Shown here: piece by piece, positions 7,368 to 17,054 of the stretch
How the letters are laid out: each line of letters begins with the position of its first letter
Numbering within the stretch: the first letter of the stretch is position 1
NCBI RefSeq assembly: GCF_000717745.1
Contig: NZ_JOBH01000002.1
Coordinates: forward strand, 62,001-126,000
From: Streptomyces violens
GTDB taxonomy: Bacteria; Actinomycetota; Actinomycetes; Streptomycetales; Streptomycetaceae
Length of the DNA stretch: 64,000 nucleotides
Direction of reading: 5' to 3'
The notes under the pieces: generated by a model
What the model saw: the letters and a program-made list of their open reading frames with translations, nothing else
Databases searched by the model: none
What the model was told of the DNA's origin: nothing
Program-made: the position numbers and the translations under genes

Positions 7368-10306
7368 TCACCCTTCCGGCGCGGCGGGCGGCTGCAGGAC
7401 GGCGGCCACGCCCTCACTCCCCAGCAGTCGCGCCAGGCCGTTACGGTCCGTGCCCATCTTGCGGTACACCCCGGACAGCAGCCGGCTGACATCCGGGGGC
7501 TGCGTGCCCAGCTCCACGGCGATGCGGTCCTTGGTCCAGCCCTGCACGACCCACTCGGCCACCGCCCGCTCCTGGGTGGTGAGCGTGTCCGTGCCGGAGC
7601 TGCGCAGCTGGAGGGGGCGCAGCCCGGCGGCGGACAGCTCGTCGCGGGCGCGCGCCACCAGCGACTCGGCGCCGCAGTGCAGGGCGCTGTCGAGGCCGCG
7701 GTAGAGCCGGTCGGCGGCGTCCTGCGGCAGGCCGGCGCGGCGCAGCGCGGCGCCGTGCTCGACGAGCGCCTGGGCCAGCTCGTAGGCGGACGGGGAGCGC
7801 TCGAAATGGCGGACCGCCTCGGCGAGCAGCTTCATGCCCTCCGCGCCGCCGACCACCTCGGCCTTGCAGAACAGCGCCTGCCCGATGGCGGACTCGGTAC
7901 CGAAGTCATGGGCGCGCTGGAGTGCTTCGTCGGCGAGGGCGATCGCCCTGGGCCGGTCGGTGAGGGCAATAGCGCGGGCGAGGTGGAGTTGCCAGGGGCA
8001 CCAGGCGGGGTTGCGCATGCCGCGCGGCTCCAGGCGCCTGCCGACGGCCGTGAGCTGGTGTTCCGCATCGCGGTGCAGGCCGCGGGCGAGCAGCAGCTCG
8101 CTGTGGACGGTCTGTGAGTCGGGGTAGACGACGGCGTTCGGGACGACGTCGCCGTAGCTGTACGTGTCGGCCAGCTCCTGGGCCTCGTTGACGCGGCCGC
8201 GCGCGAGCAGGATCTCGATGAGGATGCCGATGGCGAACCACTGGGCGGGCACTCGCTGGCCCACCCGGTGCGCGATCCGCAGGCCGCCGTGGACCAGGTC
8301 CTCCGCTTCGGCGAGCCGGCCGCGGCGGTACCGGATGTAGCCGAGGAGGGTGTACCCGAAGGAGAGGTGGGCGCCGCGCCAGCCCTTGCGCTCGCACTCG
8401 GCGATGCCCTGGTGGAACAGCTCCTCGGCGCGGCCGGGCTGGTCGCAGTACATGAAGGTGAGCGCGACGATCACGGGGACCTCGAAGCCCCACTCCTCGT
8501 CGGTCCACGGCAGCCCGTCGCCCAGCGCCTGCTCGGCGTAGTGCAGCGCCGTCTGTGCGCTCTCGCCGCGCACCATGGCGTCCCAGGCGCGCAGCCCGAG
8601 GATGTACCGCTCGGCCATGTCACGCCCGGTGACGTGGTCGGCGAGCTTGGCGAGCAGCCGGGAGCGGGCGGGCGAGTCCTGCTCGTCGGCACGGAACGCG
8701 TTGTACATGAACTGCTCGGCCTGCATGCGCAGCCGCGTGCGTGCGTTCGTCGCGCGCTGGACCTCGGCGGCGACGACCTGGGCGGCCTCCCCCAGGCGGT
8801 CGCTGTGGGCCAGCGCCTGCGCCAGCTTGTACGTGATCGTCTCCCGCAGGGCGGGCTCCAGCTCGTGCTCCTCCAGGGCCGCGCGGAGGTGGTTCACGGT
8901 GGTGGCCGGCTCGCTGAGCAGGGAGGAGCAGCCCAGCTCGAACAGGACCCGGGCGCGGTCCTGGAGCGAGGGCGGTTCGCGCAGCGCGCGGGCCAGGCAG
9001 CGGCGGGCGGCGTCCGGCGCCCCGGCCCGGAAGTACTCGGCCGCGGCCTCCCGCAGCGCTGCACGACCCAGTCGTCGTGCTCGGGGTGCATCTCCAGCAG
9101 GTGGCGCGCCGCGGCGGTGGCGCCCAGGCCCGCGTCGACGACCGCGGCGGCCGCCTGGCCGTGCAGGGCGACCCGCAGCGCGCCGGGGATGGCCTGGTAG
9201 ACGGCGCTGGCGACGAGGGGGTGGAAGAAGCGGAGGTTGCCGTTGTCGGACTTGCGGGCCGGGGCGAGGATGCGCGCCCCGCGCAGCTGGTCGAGGACGT
9301 CGGCGGCCTGGACGGCGCCGAGGCCCGCGACGTTGGCGGCGAGCGTCGGGGAGACCTCCGTGCCGAGCACGGCGGCGGCCCAGGCGAAGCGGACGGCGGC
9401 GGTCCCGAGCCGCTCCAGGCGCTCGACGAGGCCGCTGTCCTTGATGGCGGTGATCAGCTCGCGCAGCTGGGAGACGTTGGCCTGCTGGGGCTTGATGCCG
9501 CGCTCGCGGATCTTGGCGCTCAGCTCGACGACCTCGTACGGATTGCCGCCCGTGACGGCCCAGCACTCGCGGCAGAACGCCTCGTCGGCGCCCTCCCCGA
9601 CCATGTGGTTCACGACGCGTTGGACGGCGGTGGGGGTGAGCGGGGTCAGCTCGAAGGGGCGGGAGCCGCTGCGCTCGGCGATCCGGCGCAGCGGGCCGGC
9701 GCCGGCCGGCAGCTCGTCGGGGCGGTACCCGACGACGATCAGTATGGGGAGCTCTTCGGCGCGGGCGGCGAACGCGGTGAGCCAGGCGAGGGATTCGGGG
9801 TCGGCCCAGTGCGCGTCGTCGAGGATGAGGACGACGGGCGAGAAGTGCACGGCGAAGCGGGTGACGACCCAGTCCAGGCCGTCCCGGACGCCCTGCGGGT
9901 CGGGCGAGGCGTCGCCCTCTGCGGCGACCAGCCCGACGGCGGGCGCGACGATGTCGTACCAGGTGCCGAGGATGCGGCGGTGCTCCTCGGGGGACTCGGC
10001 GGCGAACACCGGCTGCACCAGCTGGCGTACGACGTGGAAGGCCACCTCCTGCTCCTGCTCGCCGCCGCGGGCGAGCAGCACCGTGCAGCCGCGCGCGATG
10101 GCGCGCCGGCGGGTCTCGGTGATCAGCGCGGTCTTGCCCATGCCCGGCGGCCCGGCGAACGCGAGCAGGCCGCCCGTGCGCACGCCCTCGGCGCCGTCCC
10201 CTGAGCCGCACAGGTCGGTCAACATCCCGTCCAGCGCGCTCAGTTCCGTCTCGCGCTCGAGCATCGGCCTGCGCACCCGGCCCGATCGCCCGATCATCTC
10301 CGCCAT
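7368..10306 (-). pseudogene. LuxR-type regulator with N-terminal AAA ATPase (LAL type), one-base frameshift
   Basis: Start ATG 10306, preceded by AGGAGGGGAAGGTC. The first frame gives the ATPase: Walker A FAGPPGMGKTALI, Walker B VVLILDDAHWAD, to LEMHPEHDDWVVQ near 9060. Coding then continues one frame over as LREAAAEYFRAGAPDAARRC, through long TPR-like repeats, to a C-terminal LuxR HTH (LTTQERAVAEWVVQGWTKDR). The span is 2939 bp, one base short of a whole codon number. A single missing base near 9058 would restore a 979-residue protein, normal for LAL regulators. Either a true mutation or a sequencing error. Such regulators often activate sugar or secondary-metabolite genes; the terpene synthase starts 281 bp away, divergently. 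Confidence 0.82.
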
Positions 10307-10586
10307 GACCTTCCCCTCCTGCATACAGCGATGAGCCTAGCGCCGACGGGGGCTGCCGGAATGGTCCTCGGCGACTTTCGACCATGGACCGCTGGAGCGC
10401 GCCGCACGGTTCCGCGCCGTCCGCGGCGGCACGCGGCGCGCGGCCCCTTGCCTGCGCGGGTGGCGCGAGCGGGCGTCGTGCACGAACTCATTGACCAATA
10501 AACCGACTCCCTTCTTGACTCGTCATTGCACGAGCCCCAGGCTCCCCTGACTGCGTCACGCGGCGCAGCGGCGAAGGAGGCGGACC

Positions 10587-11705
10587 ATGAACGACCCGAT
10601 CATCGCGGAGGCGGCCCCGCTGCCGCCCGTCCCCCGGCGTACCGCGCCCCTCAGCATCCCTTTCCGGGCCCGGCTCAACCCCGGTGTGGAGACGGCCCGC
10701 CGGCACACGCTCGGCTGGCTGCACGGGTACGGCATGCTCTGCGGGGAGGCGGCGACCGCCGAGTACGACGCGCTGCGGCTGGACCGGCTCATGGCGTACT
10801 TCTACCCCGACGCCGACGCCGACGAGTTGGCCCTGGCCACGGATTTCAACGCCTGGTTCTTCCTCTTCGACGACCAGTTCGACGGCCCGCTGGGCCAGTG
10901 CCCGGAGGCGGTGGCGCACCTCGTGGACCGGGTGGTGCGCACGATGGACGACGCGCCGGAGCTGCTGCCCGAAGAGCCCGACAGTCCCCTGGTCGCCGGT
11001 TACCGCGACATCTGGCGGCGGATCACCGAGGGCGCGCCGCGCGCCTGGCAGCTGCGCTTCAAGGGCCACTGGGAGCGGTACCTCGCCGCGTACCACTGGG
11101 AGGCCCAGAACCGTACCCGAAAGGGGGTACTGCCGCTCGAGCAGTACCTCAAGGGGCGGCGCGACTCCATCGGGGTGCAGCCCTGCCTGGACTTCGCGGA
11201 GCGCTGCGGCGGTTACGTCCTGCCACGTGAGCTGCACGGCCGACCACCCCTGGCGGAGCTGCGCCGGCTCACCGCCGAAGCGGTCATCTTCGTCAACGAC
11301 ATCGTGTCCGTGGACAAGGAGCTGGCGGCCGGCGACGTCAACAACAGCGTGATCATCCTGCACCGTTCGACCGGCTGCACGCTGGACCAGGCGGTGCGCC
11401 GGATCGCCCGCACGGCGAGCGCCCGCGTGGAACAGTTCCAGGAGCTCACCGCGACCCTGCCAGCAACGCTCAAGGAGCTGGGCATGCCCGCCGACGTGCA
11501 CGACCACGTGTCGCACTACGTCGCGAGCATGCGCCACCTGATCAGCGGCAATCTCGTGTGGTCCCGGGAAACCCCGCGCTACGACGACAACGGCACCGCG
11601 GCAGTCCGCAGCCGCCCATGGGCCGACCTCTTCGCGGCGGCAGACACGGGAGTACCGGCGGCCGGTCCGGGAGTACCGGCACCCCGCCCGCCCGTCGAGT
11701 CCTGA
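10587..11705 (+). CDS. Class I terpene synthase (probable sesquiterpene cyclase)
   Basis: 372 residues. The aspartate-rich metal motif is FLFDDQFDG at residues ~91-99 and the second metal site is NDIVSVDKE at ~239-247 (NDxxSxxxE form). A pyrophosphate-sensing Arg is plausible in FKGHWERY, and the RY pair occurs in ETPRYDD near the end. This is the full bacterial cyclase fold. It ionises a prenyl diphosphate with Mg2+, most probably farnesyl diphosphate, and cyclises it to a volatile or an antibiotic precursor; the product cannot be read from sequence. The ~35-residue Pro/Ala tail is disordered. No P450 or prenyltransferase lies next to it. GGCGAAGGAGGCGG upstream supports the start. Confidence 0.88.
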   Translation: MNDPIIAEAAPLPPVPRRTAPLSIPFRARLNPGVETARRHTLGWLHGYGMLCGEAATAEYDALRLDRLMAYFYPDADADELALATDFNAWFFLFDDQFDGPLGQCPEAVAHLVDRVVRTMDDAPELLPEEPDSPLVAGYRDIWRRITEGAPRAWQLRFKGHWERYLAAYHWEAQNRTRKGVLPLEQYLKGRRDSIGVQPCLDFAERCGGYVLPRELHGRPPLAELRRLTAEAVIFVNDIVSVDKELAAGDVNNSVIILHRSTGCTLDQAVRRIARTASARVEQFQELTATLPATLKELGMPADVHDHVSHYVASMRHLISGNLVWSRETPRYDDNGTAAVRSRPWADLFAAADTGVPAAGPGVPAPRPPVES

Positions 11706-11750
11706 CCGCGCGCGCCGCTCCTGGCGCGCACAAACGATTGGGCTGCCCCT

Positions 11751-12473
11751 GTGTCCGACGAGTACAACTACTGGAAGGCGGGGCTGGGTTCCGTGCCGGA
11801 GGAGGTGTGGGAGGCCTCGCCGGGGCCGCGGGTGCTGATCCTCGCCGACAACTCCCTCACCGAGCTCCCCGACCGCATCGGGGAGCTCACGACGCTGCAC
11901 ACCCTCGACCTCGGGCACAACGCGCTCACCCGGCTGCCTGCCGCGCTCGGCGGGCTGACCGGCCTGTCCCGCTGCCTGTACGTCCACGACAACCGGCTCA
12001 CCGAACTGCCCGCGGCCCTCGGCCGGCTGACCCGCCTCGGCTACCTCAACGTCGGCGACAACCCGCTGCGCCGCCTCCCGGACGCGCTGGGCGGGCTGGC
12101 GGGCCTGCACGAGCTGCGGGCCCAGCGCTGCGGGCTGACCGCCCTGCCGCCCGCGCTCGGCCGGCTCGCCCGGCTGCGGGAACTGTGGCTGCGCGGCAAT
12201 CGCCTCACCGCGCTGCCCGGCACCTTCGCCGGCCTCCGGGAGCTGCGCGAACTGGAACTGCGCGAGAACGCGCTGTGCGACGTCCCCGCGGCGCTGCGCG
12301 GACTGCCGCTGCTGCGTCGGGTGGACCTGCGCGGCAATCGGCTGCGCACGCTCCCGCACTGGCTGCCGGAATGGCCTGCACTGGAGAAGCTGGACCTGCG
12401 CTGGAACGCCGTCGACGACGACGCGCCGACGCTGCGTGCACTGCGGGCACGTGGGTGTGTGGCCCTCACCTGA
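11751..12473 (+). CDS. Leucine-rich-repeat protein
   Basis: 240 residues from GTG 11751. After a short cap (SDEYNYWKAGLGSVP) come about eight ~23-residue repeats of the LxxLxLxxNxLxxLPxxLGxL type, e.g. LHTLDLGHNALTRLPAALGG, ending LEKLDLRWNAVDDD. No membrane segment or signal peptide, so it is probably a cytoplasmic interaction scaffold. It lies 45 bp after the terpene synthase on the same strand and may be co-transcribed. The repeats are nearly identical in DNA, so copy number may vary between strains. Partner unknown. Confidence 0.82.
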   Translation: MSDEYNYWKAGLGSVPEEVWEASPGPRVLILADNSLTELPDRIGELTTLHTLDLGHNALTRLPAALGGLTGLSRCLYVHDNRLTELPAALGRLTRLGYLNVGDNPLRRLPDALGGLAGLHELRAQRCGLTALPPALGRLARLRELWLRGNRLTALPGTFAGLRELRELELRENALCDVPAALRGLPLLRRVDLRGNRLRTLPHWLPEWPALEKLDLRWNAVDDDAPTLRALRARGCVALT

Positions 12474-12540
12474 ACCGCCGGCCGGCCGGGCGGACACCAC
12501 ATCGGACTGTGCCGCCGGGCCGTGCCGTCCGGCCCCCTCG

Positions 12541-12783
12541 TCAGGTCAGGTCGAACTCGCCGTCGCGGGCGCGGCGTACGAAGCCGCGCCATTCGCCGGG
12601 GCCGAAGACGACGGCCGGGCCGTTGGGGCTGCGCCGGTCGCGCATGGCGATGAAGCCGTCGACGAAGGCGATCTGGACGTCGCCCATGCCTTGTGCGCTG
12701 GGCTGCCACTGGGCGTGTGTGAGATCCAGTTCGGGCTGCTTCTCGCCGGTGATCCGCTGCTCGGTGGTGGTGCTTTCGGCCAC
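12541..12783 (-). CDS. DUF397 domain protein
   Basis: 80 residues. The DUF397 core is seen as DVQIAFVDGFIAMRDRRSPN followed by GPAVVFGPGEWRGFVRRARDGEFDL. In Streptomyces these small proteins usually sit beside an XRE regulator with a DUF5753 domain (Scr1-type pairs) and are thought to act with it. Here no such partner is adjacent, so this is an orphan copy. Convergent with the LRR gene across 67 bp of plain sequence. Confidence 0.8.
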   Translation of the reverse strand: MAESTTTEQRITGEKQPELDLTHAQWQPSAQGMGDVQIAFVDGFIAMRDRRSPNGPAVVFGPGEWRGFVRRARDGEFDLT

Positions 12784-12894
12784 GTTTCCCGCTCCTCACC
12801 CGGTCGGCTCCGTCGGTCCGTGCCAGCCTAGCCACCGCGCCCGGCGACGGACAGGCCGCGACGGCGCCCCGTACCGCGGCCCGTGCCGGACCGG

Positions 12895-14061
12895 TCAGGT
12901 CGCGGGCGGCTCCGCGCCGACCAGCCACATCGCGAAGAACTGCGACCCTCCTCCGTATGCGTGCCCCAACGCCCGCCGTGCGCCCGCCACTTGGTGCTCA
13001 CCCGCCTGCCCGCGCACCTGGAGTGCCGCCTCCGCGAAGCGGAGCATGCCCGAGGCGCCGATCGGATTGGTGGAGAGCACGCCGCCCGAAGGATTCACCG
13101 GGAGGTCACCGTCCAGTTCCGTCACACCGGACTCGGTGAGCTTCCAGCCCCCGCCCTCCTCCGCGAAGCCCAGGTTCTCCAGCCACATCGGTTCGTACCA
13201 GCTGAACGGCACGTACATCTCGACCACGTCGATCTCCCGGCGCGGGTCGGTGATGCCGGCCTGCCGGTAGACGTCGGCGGCGCAGTCCCGCCCGGCGCGC
13301 GGGGAGACCGCGTCCTTGCCGGCGAAGAGCGTCGGTTCGCTGCGCATCGCACCGCCGTGCACCCACGCGGGCGGATGCGGCGCACGGTCCGCACCGGCGC
13401 GCCCGGTGAGGACCATCGCGCACGCGCCGTCCGAGGAGGGACAGGTCTCGGAGTACCGGACGGGGTCCCACAGCATCGGGGACGCCTGCACCTTCTCCAG
13501 GGTGAGGTCGTGCTCGTGCAGATGCGCGTACGGGTTCTTGAGCGCGTTCCGGCGGTCCTTGTAGGCGACGAGGGAGCCGATCGTGTCGGGTGCGCCGGTG
13601 CGCCGGATGTATGCGCGGACGTGCGGGGCGAAGAAGCCGCCGGCCCCGGCGAGCAGCGGCTGCTGGAAGGGGACGGGCAGGGACAGGCCCCACATGGCGT
13701 TGGACTCGGACTGCTTCTCGAAGGCGAGGGTGAGGACGGTGCCGTGCACTCGTGCGGCGATGAGGTTGGCCGCTACAAGGGCGGTGGACCCGCCTACGGA
13801 CCCCGCGGTGTGCACCCGGAGCATGGGCTTGCCGACGGCGCCGAGCGCGTCGGCGAGGTACAGCTCCGGCATCATCACGCCCTCGAAGAAGTCCGGGGCC
13901 TTGCCGATGACGACGGCGTCGATGTCGGCCCAGGTGAGCTGGGCGTCCTCCAGGGCGCGCAGGGCGGCCTCGCGGACGAGTCCGGCGATCGAGACGTCCT
14001 TGCGGGCCGCTACGTGCCGGGTCTGGCCGATGCCGACGACGGCCACGGGCTCCTTGCTCAT
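12895..14061 (-). CDS. Thiolase-fold lipid-transfer-type protein (Ltp)
   Basis: 388 residues with a good ribosome site (GAAGGGGAGTGAGG). Thiolase-fold landmarks: VAVVGIGQTRH at the start, VHTAGSVGGSTALVAANL, SSDGACAMVLTGRAG, VVEMYVPFSWYEPMW, NPSGGVLSTNPIGASGMLRF and GHAYGGGSQFFAMW. At the position of the thiolase nucleophile the sequence is HTAGSVGG, with no cysteine. It therefore resembles Ltp proteins of steroid side-chain degradation rather than a biosynthetic thiolase. Some Ltp proteins are retro-aldolases that need a DUF35 partner, and such a partner is encoded two genes upstream in the same operon. Substrate unknown; probably a branched or steroid-like acyl-CoA. Confidence 0.78.
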   Translation of the reverse strand: MSKEPVAVVGIGQTRHVAARKDVSIAGLVREAALRALEDAQLTWADIDAVVIGKAPDFFEGVMMPELYLADALGAVGKPMLRVHTAGSVGGSTALVAANLIAARVHGTVLTLAFEKQSESNAMWGLSLPVPFQQPLLAGAGGFFAPHVRAYIRRTGAPDTIGSLVAYKDRRNALKNPYAHLHEHDLTLEKVQASPMLWDPVRYSETCPSSDGACAMVLTGRAGADRAPHPPAWVHGGAMRSEPTLFAGKDAVSPRAGRDCAADVYRQAGITDPRREIDVVEMYVPFSWYEPMWLENLGFAEEGGGWKLTESGVTELDGDLPVNPSGGVLSTNPIGASGMLRFAEAALQVRGQAGEHQVAGARRALGHAYGGGSQFFAMWLVGAEPPAT

Positions 14062-14068
14062 GACGGCC

Positions 14069-15109
14069 TCACTCCCCTTCCAGGACGGCGACCAGGTTCT
14101 GCTGCAGGCACGGGCCGGAGGTGGCGTGCGCGAGGGCGCGCCGGGACTCGCCGCGCTGGATGCGGGCGGCCGCCTCGCCGAGCCTGATGAGGCCCGCGGC
14201 CATCATCGGGTTGGCGGCGAGCGCGCCGCCCGAGGGGTTGATCGTCACCTCGTCGCCGAGCCGCAGGGCGCGGCGGAGCACGATCTCCTGGGAGGTGAAG
14301 GGCGCGTGCAGTTCGGCGGTGTCCACGGGGCGTTCGAACGCTCCGGCGCGTTCGGCGGCGAGCCGGGTCGACGGGGAGTCGGTGAGGTCACGGACGCCGA
14401 GGGCGTGCGCTTCGATGCGGTGGTCGATGCCGCGTATCCAGGCGGGCCGGTCGCACAGCCCTCGGGCGGTGTCCCCGGCGGCCAGGATGACGGCGGCGGC
14501 GCCGTCCCCGATGGGCGGGCAGTCGCCGCGCCTCAGGGGCGCCACGACGTGCTCGCCCATGGGGTGCTCGCCGCGCAGCTGGGCGTGGGGGTTGGCGGCC
14601 GCGTCGGTACGGCTGCGGGCCGCGACCCCCGCCAGCGCACGCTCGTCGGCGGCGCCCGCGTCGAACAGGGCCTGCGCCTGGAGGGCGGCGAGCGCCACGG
14701 AGTCGGGCCACAGCGGCGCCATGTAGTACGGGTCGAGCTGGCGCGTGAGGACCTCGCGGAGGTCGCCGGGCGAGGACTTGCCGTAGGAGTAGACGAGAGC
14801 GGTGTCGGCCTCGCCGGTGAGGAGCTTCACCCACGCCTCGTACAGCGCCCAGGCGCCGTCCATCTCCACGTGCGACTCGGAGACCGGCGGCCAGGCTCCC
14901 ACGCCGTCCAGCGCCATCGTGAAGGAGAAGGCGCGCCCGGCGAGGTAGTCGCTGGAGCCGGAGCAGACGAAGTCGATCTCGCCGGCCTTCAGGGCGGCCT
15001 GGCCGAGCACGTCGTTCAGCACCGGCATCAGCATCTCCACCTCGGAGACCGCGGCGCTGTCGGGCACGTGGTCGGACTGTCCGAAGGCGACGATCGCCAC
15101 CTCTCGCAT
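14069..15109 (-). CDS. Second thiolase-fold lipid-transfer-type protein
   Basis: 346 residues from ATG 15109, which overlaps the stop of the DUF35 gene by one base (TGATG). Landmarks: MREVAIVAFGQSDHV, FVCSGSSDYLAGRAFSF, HVEMDGAWALYEAWVKLLTG, GDGAAAVILAAGD, NPSGGALAANPMMAAGLIRL and a divergent end GPCLQQNLVAVL. HVEMDGAW stands where a thiolase nucleophile Cys would be, so ordinary Claisen chemistry is unlikely. Together with the Ltp 7 bp downstream it may form a heteromer on the DUF35 protein, as seen for Ltp/DUF35 proteins of actinobacterial steroid pathways. This is inference from order and sequence. Confidence 0.75.
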   Translation of the reverse strand: MREVAIVAFGQSDHVPDSAAVSEVEMLMPVLNDVLGQAALKAGEIDFVCSGSSDYLAGRAFSFTMALDGVGAWPPVSESHVEMDGAWALYEAWVKLLTGEADTALVYSYGKSSPGDLREVLTRQLDPYYMAPLWPDSVALAALQAQALFDAGAADERALAGVAARSRTDAAANPHAQLRGEHPMGEHVVAPLRRGDCPPIGDGAAAVILAAGDTARGLCDRPAWIRGIDHRIEAHALGVRDLTDSPSTRLAAERAGAFERPVDTAELHAPFTSQEIVLRRALRLGDEVTINPSGGALAANPMMAAGLIRLGEAAARIQRGESRRALAHATSGPCLQQNLVAVLEGE

Positions 15110-16056
15110 CAGACCAGCTCCTTGTACGTGTCGTAGTCGGCGTCCGGCTCTCCGGTGGGGCGGTAGTGGTCGGGCCAGCGCTGCCCTTCCTTCCACACCG
15201 GCTCGACCCGCATCCCCATCCGGACCTGGTCGTACGGGATGCCGGCGAGGCGGCCGTGGAGGGCGAGCCCTGCACCGTCCAGGGCGATGTGGGCGTAGAC
15301 GTAGGGCACTTCGATGTCCAGCCCCTTGGCCTTGATGTTGACGACGCAGTAGGTGGTGACGGTGCCCTTCGGGCCCACCTCGACGCGTTCCCCGGTGGGG
15401 ACGCCGCAGGTGGGGCAGGCGCCGCGCGGCGGCACGTACACCTTGCGGCACTCGGGGCAGCGCTCGCCCACGATGCGCCGCTCGCCGAGCGCCCGTAGGT
15501 GGGCGGTCTGAGCGCGGCCGGGGCTGTAGGTGTAGTCGAGGCGGGCGGGGAGGGTGACGAGGGTGACGGCGTCGGCGAAGTCGCCACTGTGGTCCCGGGG
15601 CGCGTCCCCGGGGGCGCCGTCGTACGGCTCGAAGCAGGCGATGTCGGTGATGGCCCCGGTACGTTCCGCCGCCCACCGGATGCGGACCCGCGTCCCGGTG
15701 CTGACGGCCTCCGCCGAGGGCACGTCCAGTACGTGCAGCAGGGAGCTGTCCGCGCCGTCCAGCCGGACGAGCACCCAGGCGAAGGGCCGGTCGAGGGGGT
15801 GCTTGCCGGTGGGGTGCGGGTTCCAGGCCCAGGTGGTGACCGTGCCGGTCTCCGCCACCTGGACCAGCTCGCGCAGCTCCTCAGCGGTGGCCGGGTCGTA
15901 CTCGACGGGCGGCACCAGCACCGTGCCGTCGGTGGCGCGCACCCCGAGGACGGTGCGTTCGCGGAGCCCGGTGAGGAAGGCGCTCTGTACGGGACCCAGG
16001 GAGCGGGTGAAGGGGAATTCGACGACGAGCGGGGCGGAGAGGGTTTCGGTGGTCAC
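15109..16056 (-). CDS. Duplicated DUF35 OB-fold / zinc-ribbon protein
   Basis: 315 residues, about twice a normal DUF35 protein. The C-terminal half (from ~190) has the zinc ribbon ERCPECRKVYVPPRGACPTC and the OB fold GTVTTYCVVNIKAKG to MRVEPVW. The N-terminal half repeats the plan (GTVTTWAWNPHPTG; TRVRIRW) but its ribbon has lost all cysteines (VRATDGTVLVPPVEYDPATA). DUF35 proteins act as acyl-CoA-binding partners of thiolase-fold or MaoC-type enzymes, and two thiolase-fold genes follow directly in this operon. Two OB modules could serve two partner subunits. The gene ends in a one-base overlap with the next start. Confidence 0.82.
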   Translation of the reverse strand: MTTETLSAPLVVEFPFTRSLGPVQSAFLTGLRERTVLGVRATDGTVLVPPVEYDPATAEELRELVQVAETGTVTTWAWNPHPTGKHPLDRPFAWVLVRLDGADSSLLHVLDVPSAEAVSTGTRVRIRWAAERTGAITDIACFEPYDGAPGDAPRDHSGDFADAVTLVTLPARLDYTYSPGRAQTAHLRALGERRIVGERCPECRKVYVPPRGACPTCGVPTGERVEVGPKGTVTTYCVVNIKAKGLDIEVPYVYAHIALDGAGLALHGRLAGIPYDQVRMGMRVEPVWKEGQRWPDHYRPTGEPDADYDTYKELV

Positions 16057-16089
16057 GGGCTGCTCCTCATCAGGTGCGCCGGTGGACGA

Positions 16090-16890
16090 TCAGGCGCGCC
16101 GGTAGACGGGCGGGCGCTTCTCGGCGAAGGCTTTCGCGCCTTCCTTGGCGTCTTCGGTGGCGAAGAGCGGCCAGCCGTGGGCGAGTTCGTACGCCAACCC
16201 GTCCGTTTCGGTCAGCTCCGCGGTCTCGTACACCGATGCCTTGATCGCCTCGACGGCGAGCGGCCCGCAGGCGTTGATCTGCTCGGCGATCTCCAGGGCC
16301 CTGGCGCGGGCGCCGCCATCGGGCACGACATGGCCGATCAGCCCGATGCGCTCGGCCTCGTGCGCGCTGTACGGGCGGCCGGTGAGCAGCATCTCCAGGG
16401 CGTGCGTGCGCGGTATCTGGCGCTGCAGCCGTACGGTCGAGCCGCCCAGGGGGAAGAGTCCGCGCCGCACTTCGAAGAGGCCGAAGGTGGCGCTCTCGCC
16501 CGCGACCCGGATGTCGGTACCCTGCAGGATCTCGGTGCCGCCCGCGACGCAGGGACCCTCGACGGCGGCGATGACGGGCTTGCGCGGGCGGTGGTGCCGC
16601 AGCAGTGCCTTCCAGTGCAGGTCGGGGTCGGCCTTCATCCGATCGCGGTACGCGTCGTCGGCCATGCCGTCGCCGGCCAGCGCCTTGAGGTCCATGCCGG
16701 CGCAGAAGACGCCGCCCGCGCCGGTGAGGACGACGGACCGGATGCCGTCGTCGTCATCGGCGGCCAGCCAGCCGTCGTAGAGGCCCACGAGCATGGCGGG
16801 CGAGAACGCGTTCTTCGCCTCGGGCCGGTTGAGCGTGAGTACCAGCGAAGCCCCCACGCGCTCGGTGAGCACATGTTCGGTGCCGCCCAT
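16090..16890 (-). CDS. Crotonase-family enoyl-CoA hydratase/isomerase
   Basis: 266 residues. Crotonase motifs: LNRPEAKNAFSPAML, the oxyanion-hole GAGGVFCAGMDLKAL, VAGGTEILQGTDIRVA and FGLFEVRRGLFPLGGSTVRL. Glu in GGTE is at the first catalytic position; the second usual Glu (PExGL type) is replaced by the EVRRGLFP sequence, where Glu is retained but shifted. It probably hydrates or isomerises an enoyl-CoA in the same pathway as the Ltp/DUF35 genes that follow on this strand (33-bp gap). Its promoter faces the acyl-CoA ligase gene, and an inverted-repeat operator lies between them. Confidence 0.85.
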   Translation of the reverse strand: MGGTEHVLTERVGASLVLTLNRPEAKNAFSPAMLVGLYDGWLAADDDDGIRSVVLTGAGGVFCAGMDLKALAGDGMADDAYRDRMKADPDLHWKALLRHHRPRKPVIAAVEGPCVAGGTEILQGTDIRVAGESATFGLFEVRRGLFPLGGSTVRLQRQIPRTHALEMLLTGRPYSAHEAERIGLIGHVVPDGGARARALEIAEQINACGPLAVEAIKASVYETAELTETDGLAYELAHGWPLFATEDAKEGAKAFAEKRPPVYRRA

Positions 16891-16914
16891 GGACGTCCTC
16901 CCGTCTCCGGAACG

Positions 16915-16924
16915 AGAACAGGTT
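16915..16924. promoter_or_regulatory. Weak AAC-N2-GTT (KstR-like) core before the crotonase gene
   Basis: AGAACAGGTT contains the AAC-N2-GTT core of KstR-type operators, but only one arm is well conserved. It lies 25 bp before the crotonase start. Compare the much better match at 40541. Confidence 0.25.
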
Positions 16925-16955
16925 GCAGGAACGCCACTGCGACTTCAAGGGTTTT

Positions 16956-16970
16956 CTGACGCCCAGTCAG
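16956..16970. promoter_or_regulatory. Operator CTGAC-N5-GTCAG, copy 1
   Basis: CTGACGCCCAGTCAG flanked on both sides by TTTT, between the divergent crotonase and acyl-CoA ligase genes. A nearly identical 23-bp element is at 34265-34287. Size and symmetry fit a TetR-family operator; which regulator binds it is not visible here. Confidence 0.7.
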
Positions 16971-17054
16971 TTTTCTTGGCCGCGGCTCTTCCCCCTTCCT
17001 CCCTCGGACGCTCTAATGAGCGCCGGACCGGCCGCCGCGCGATCAGGAGGAGAC

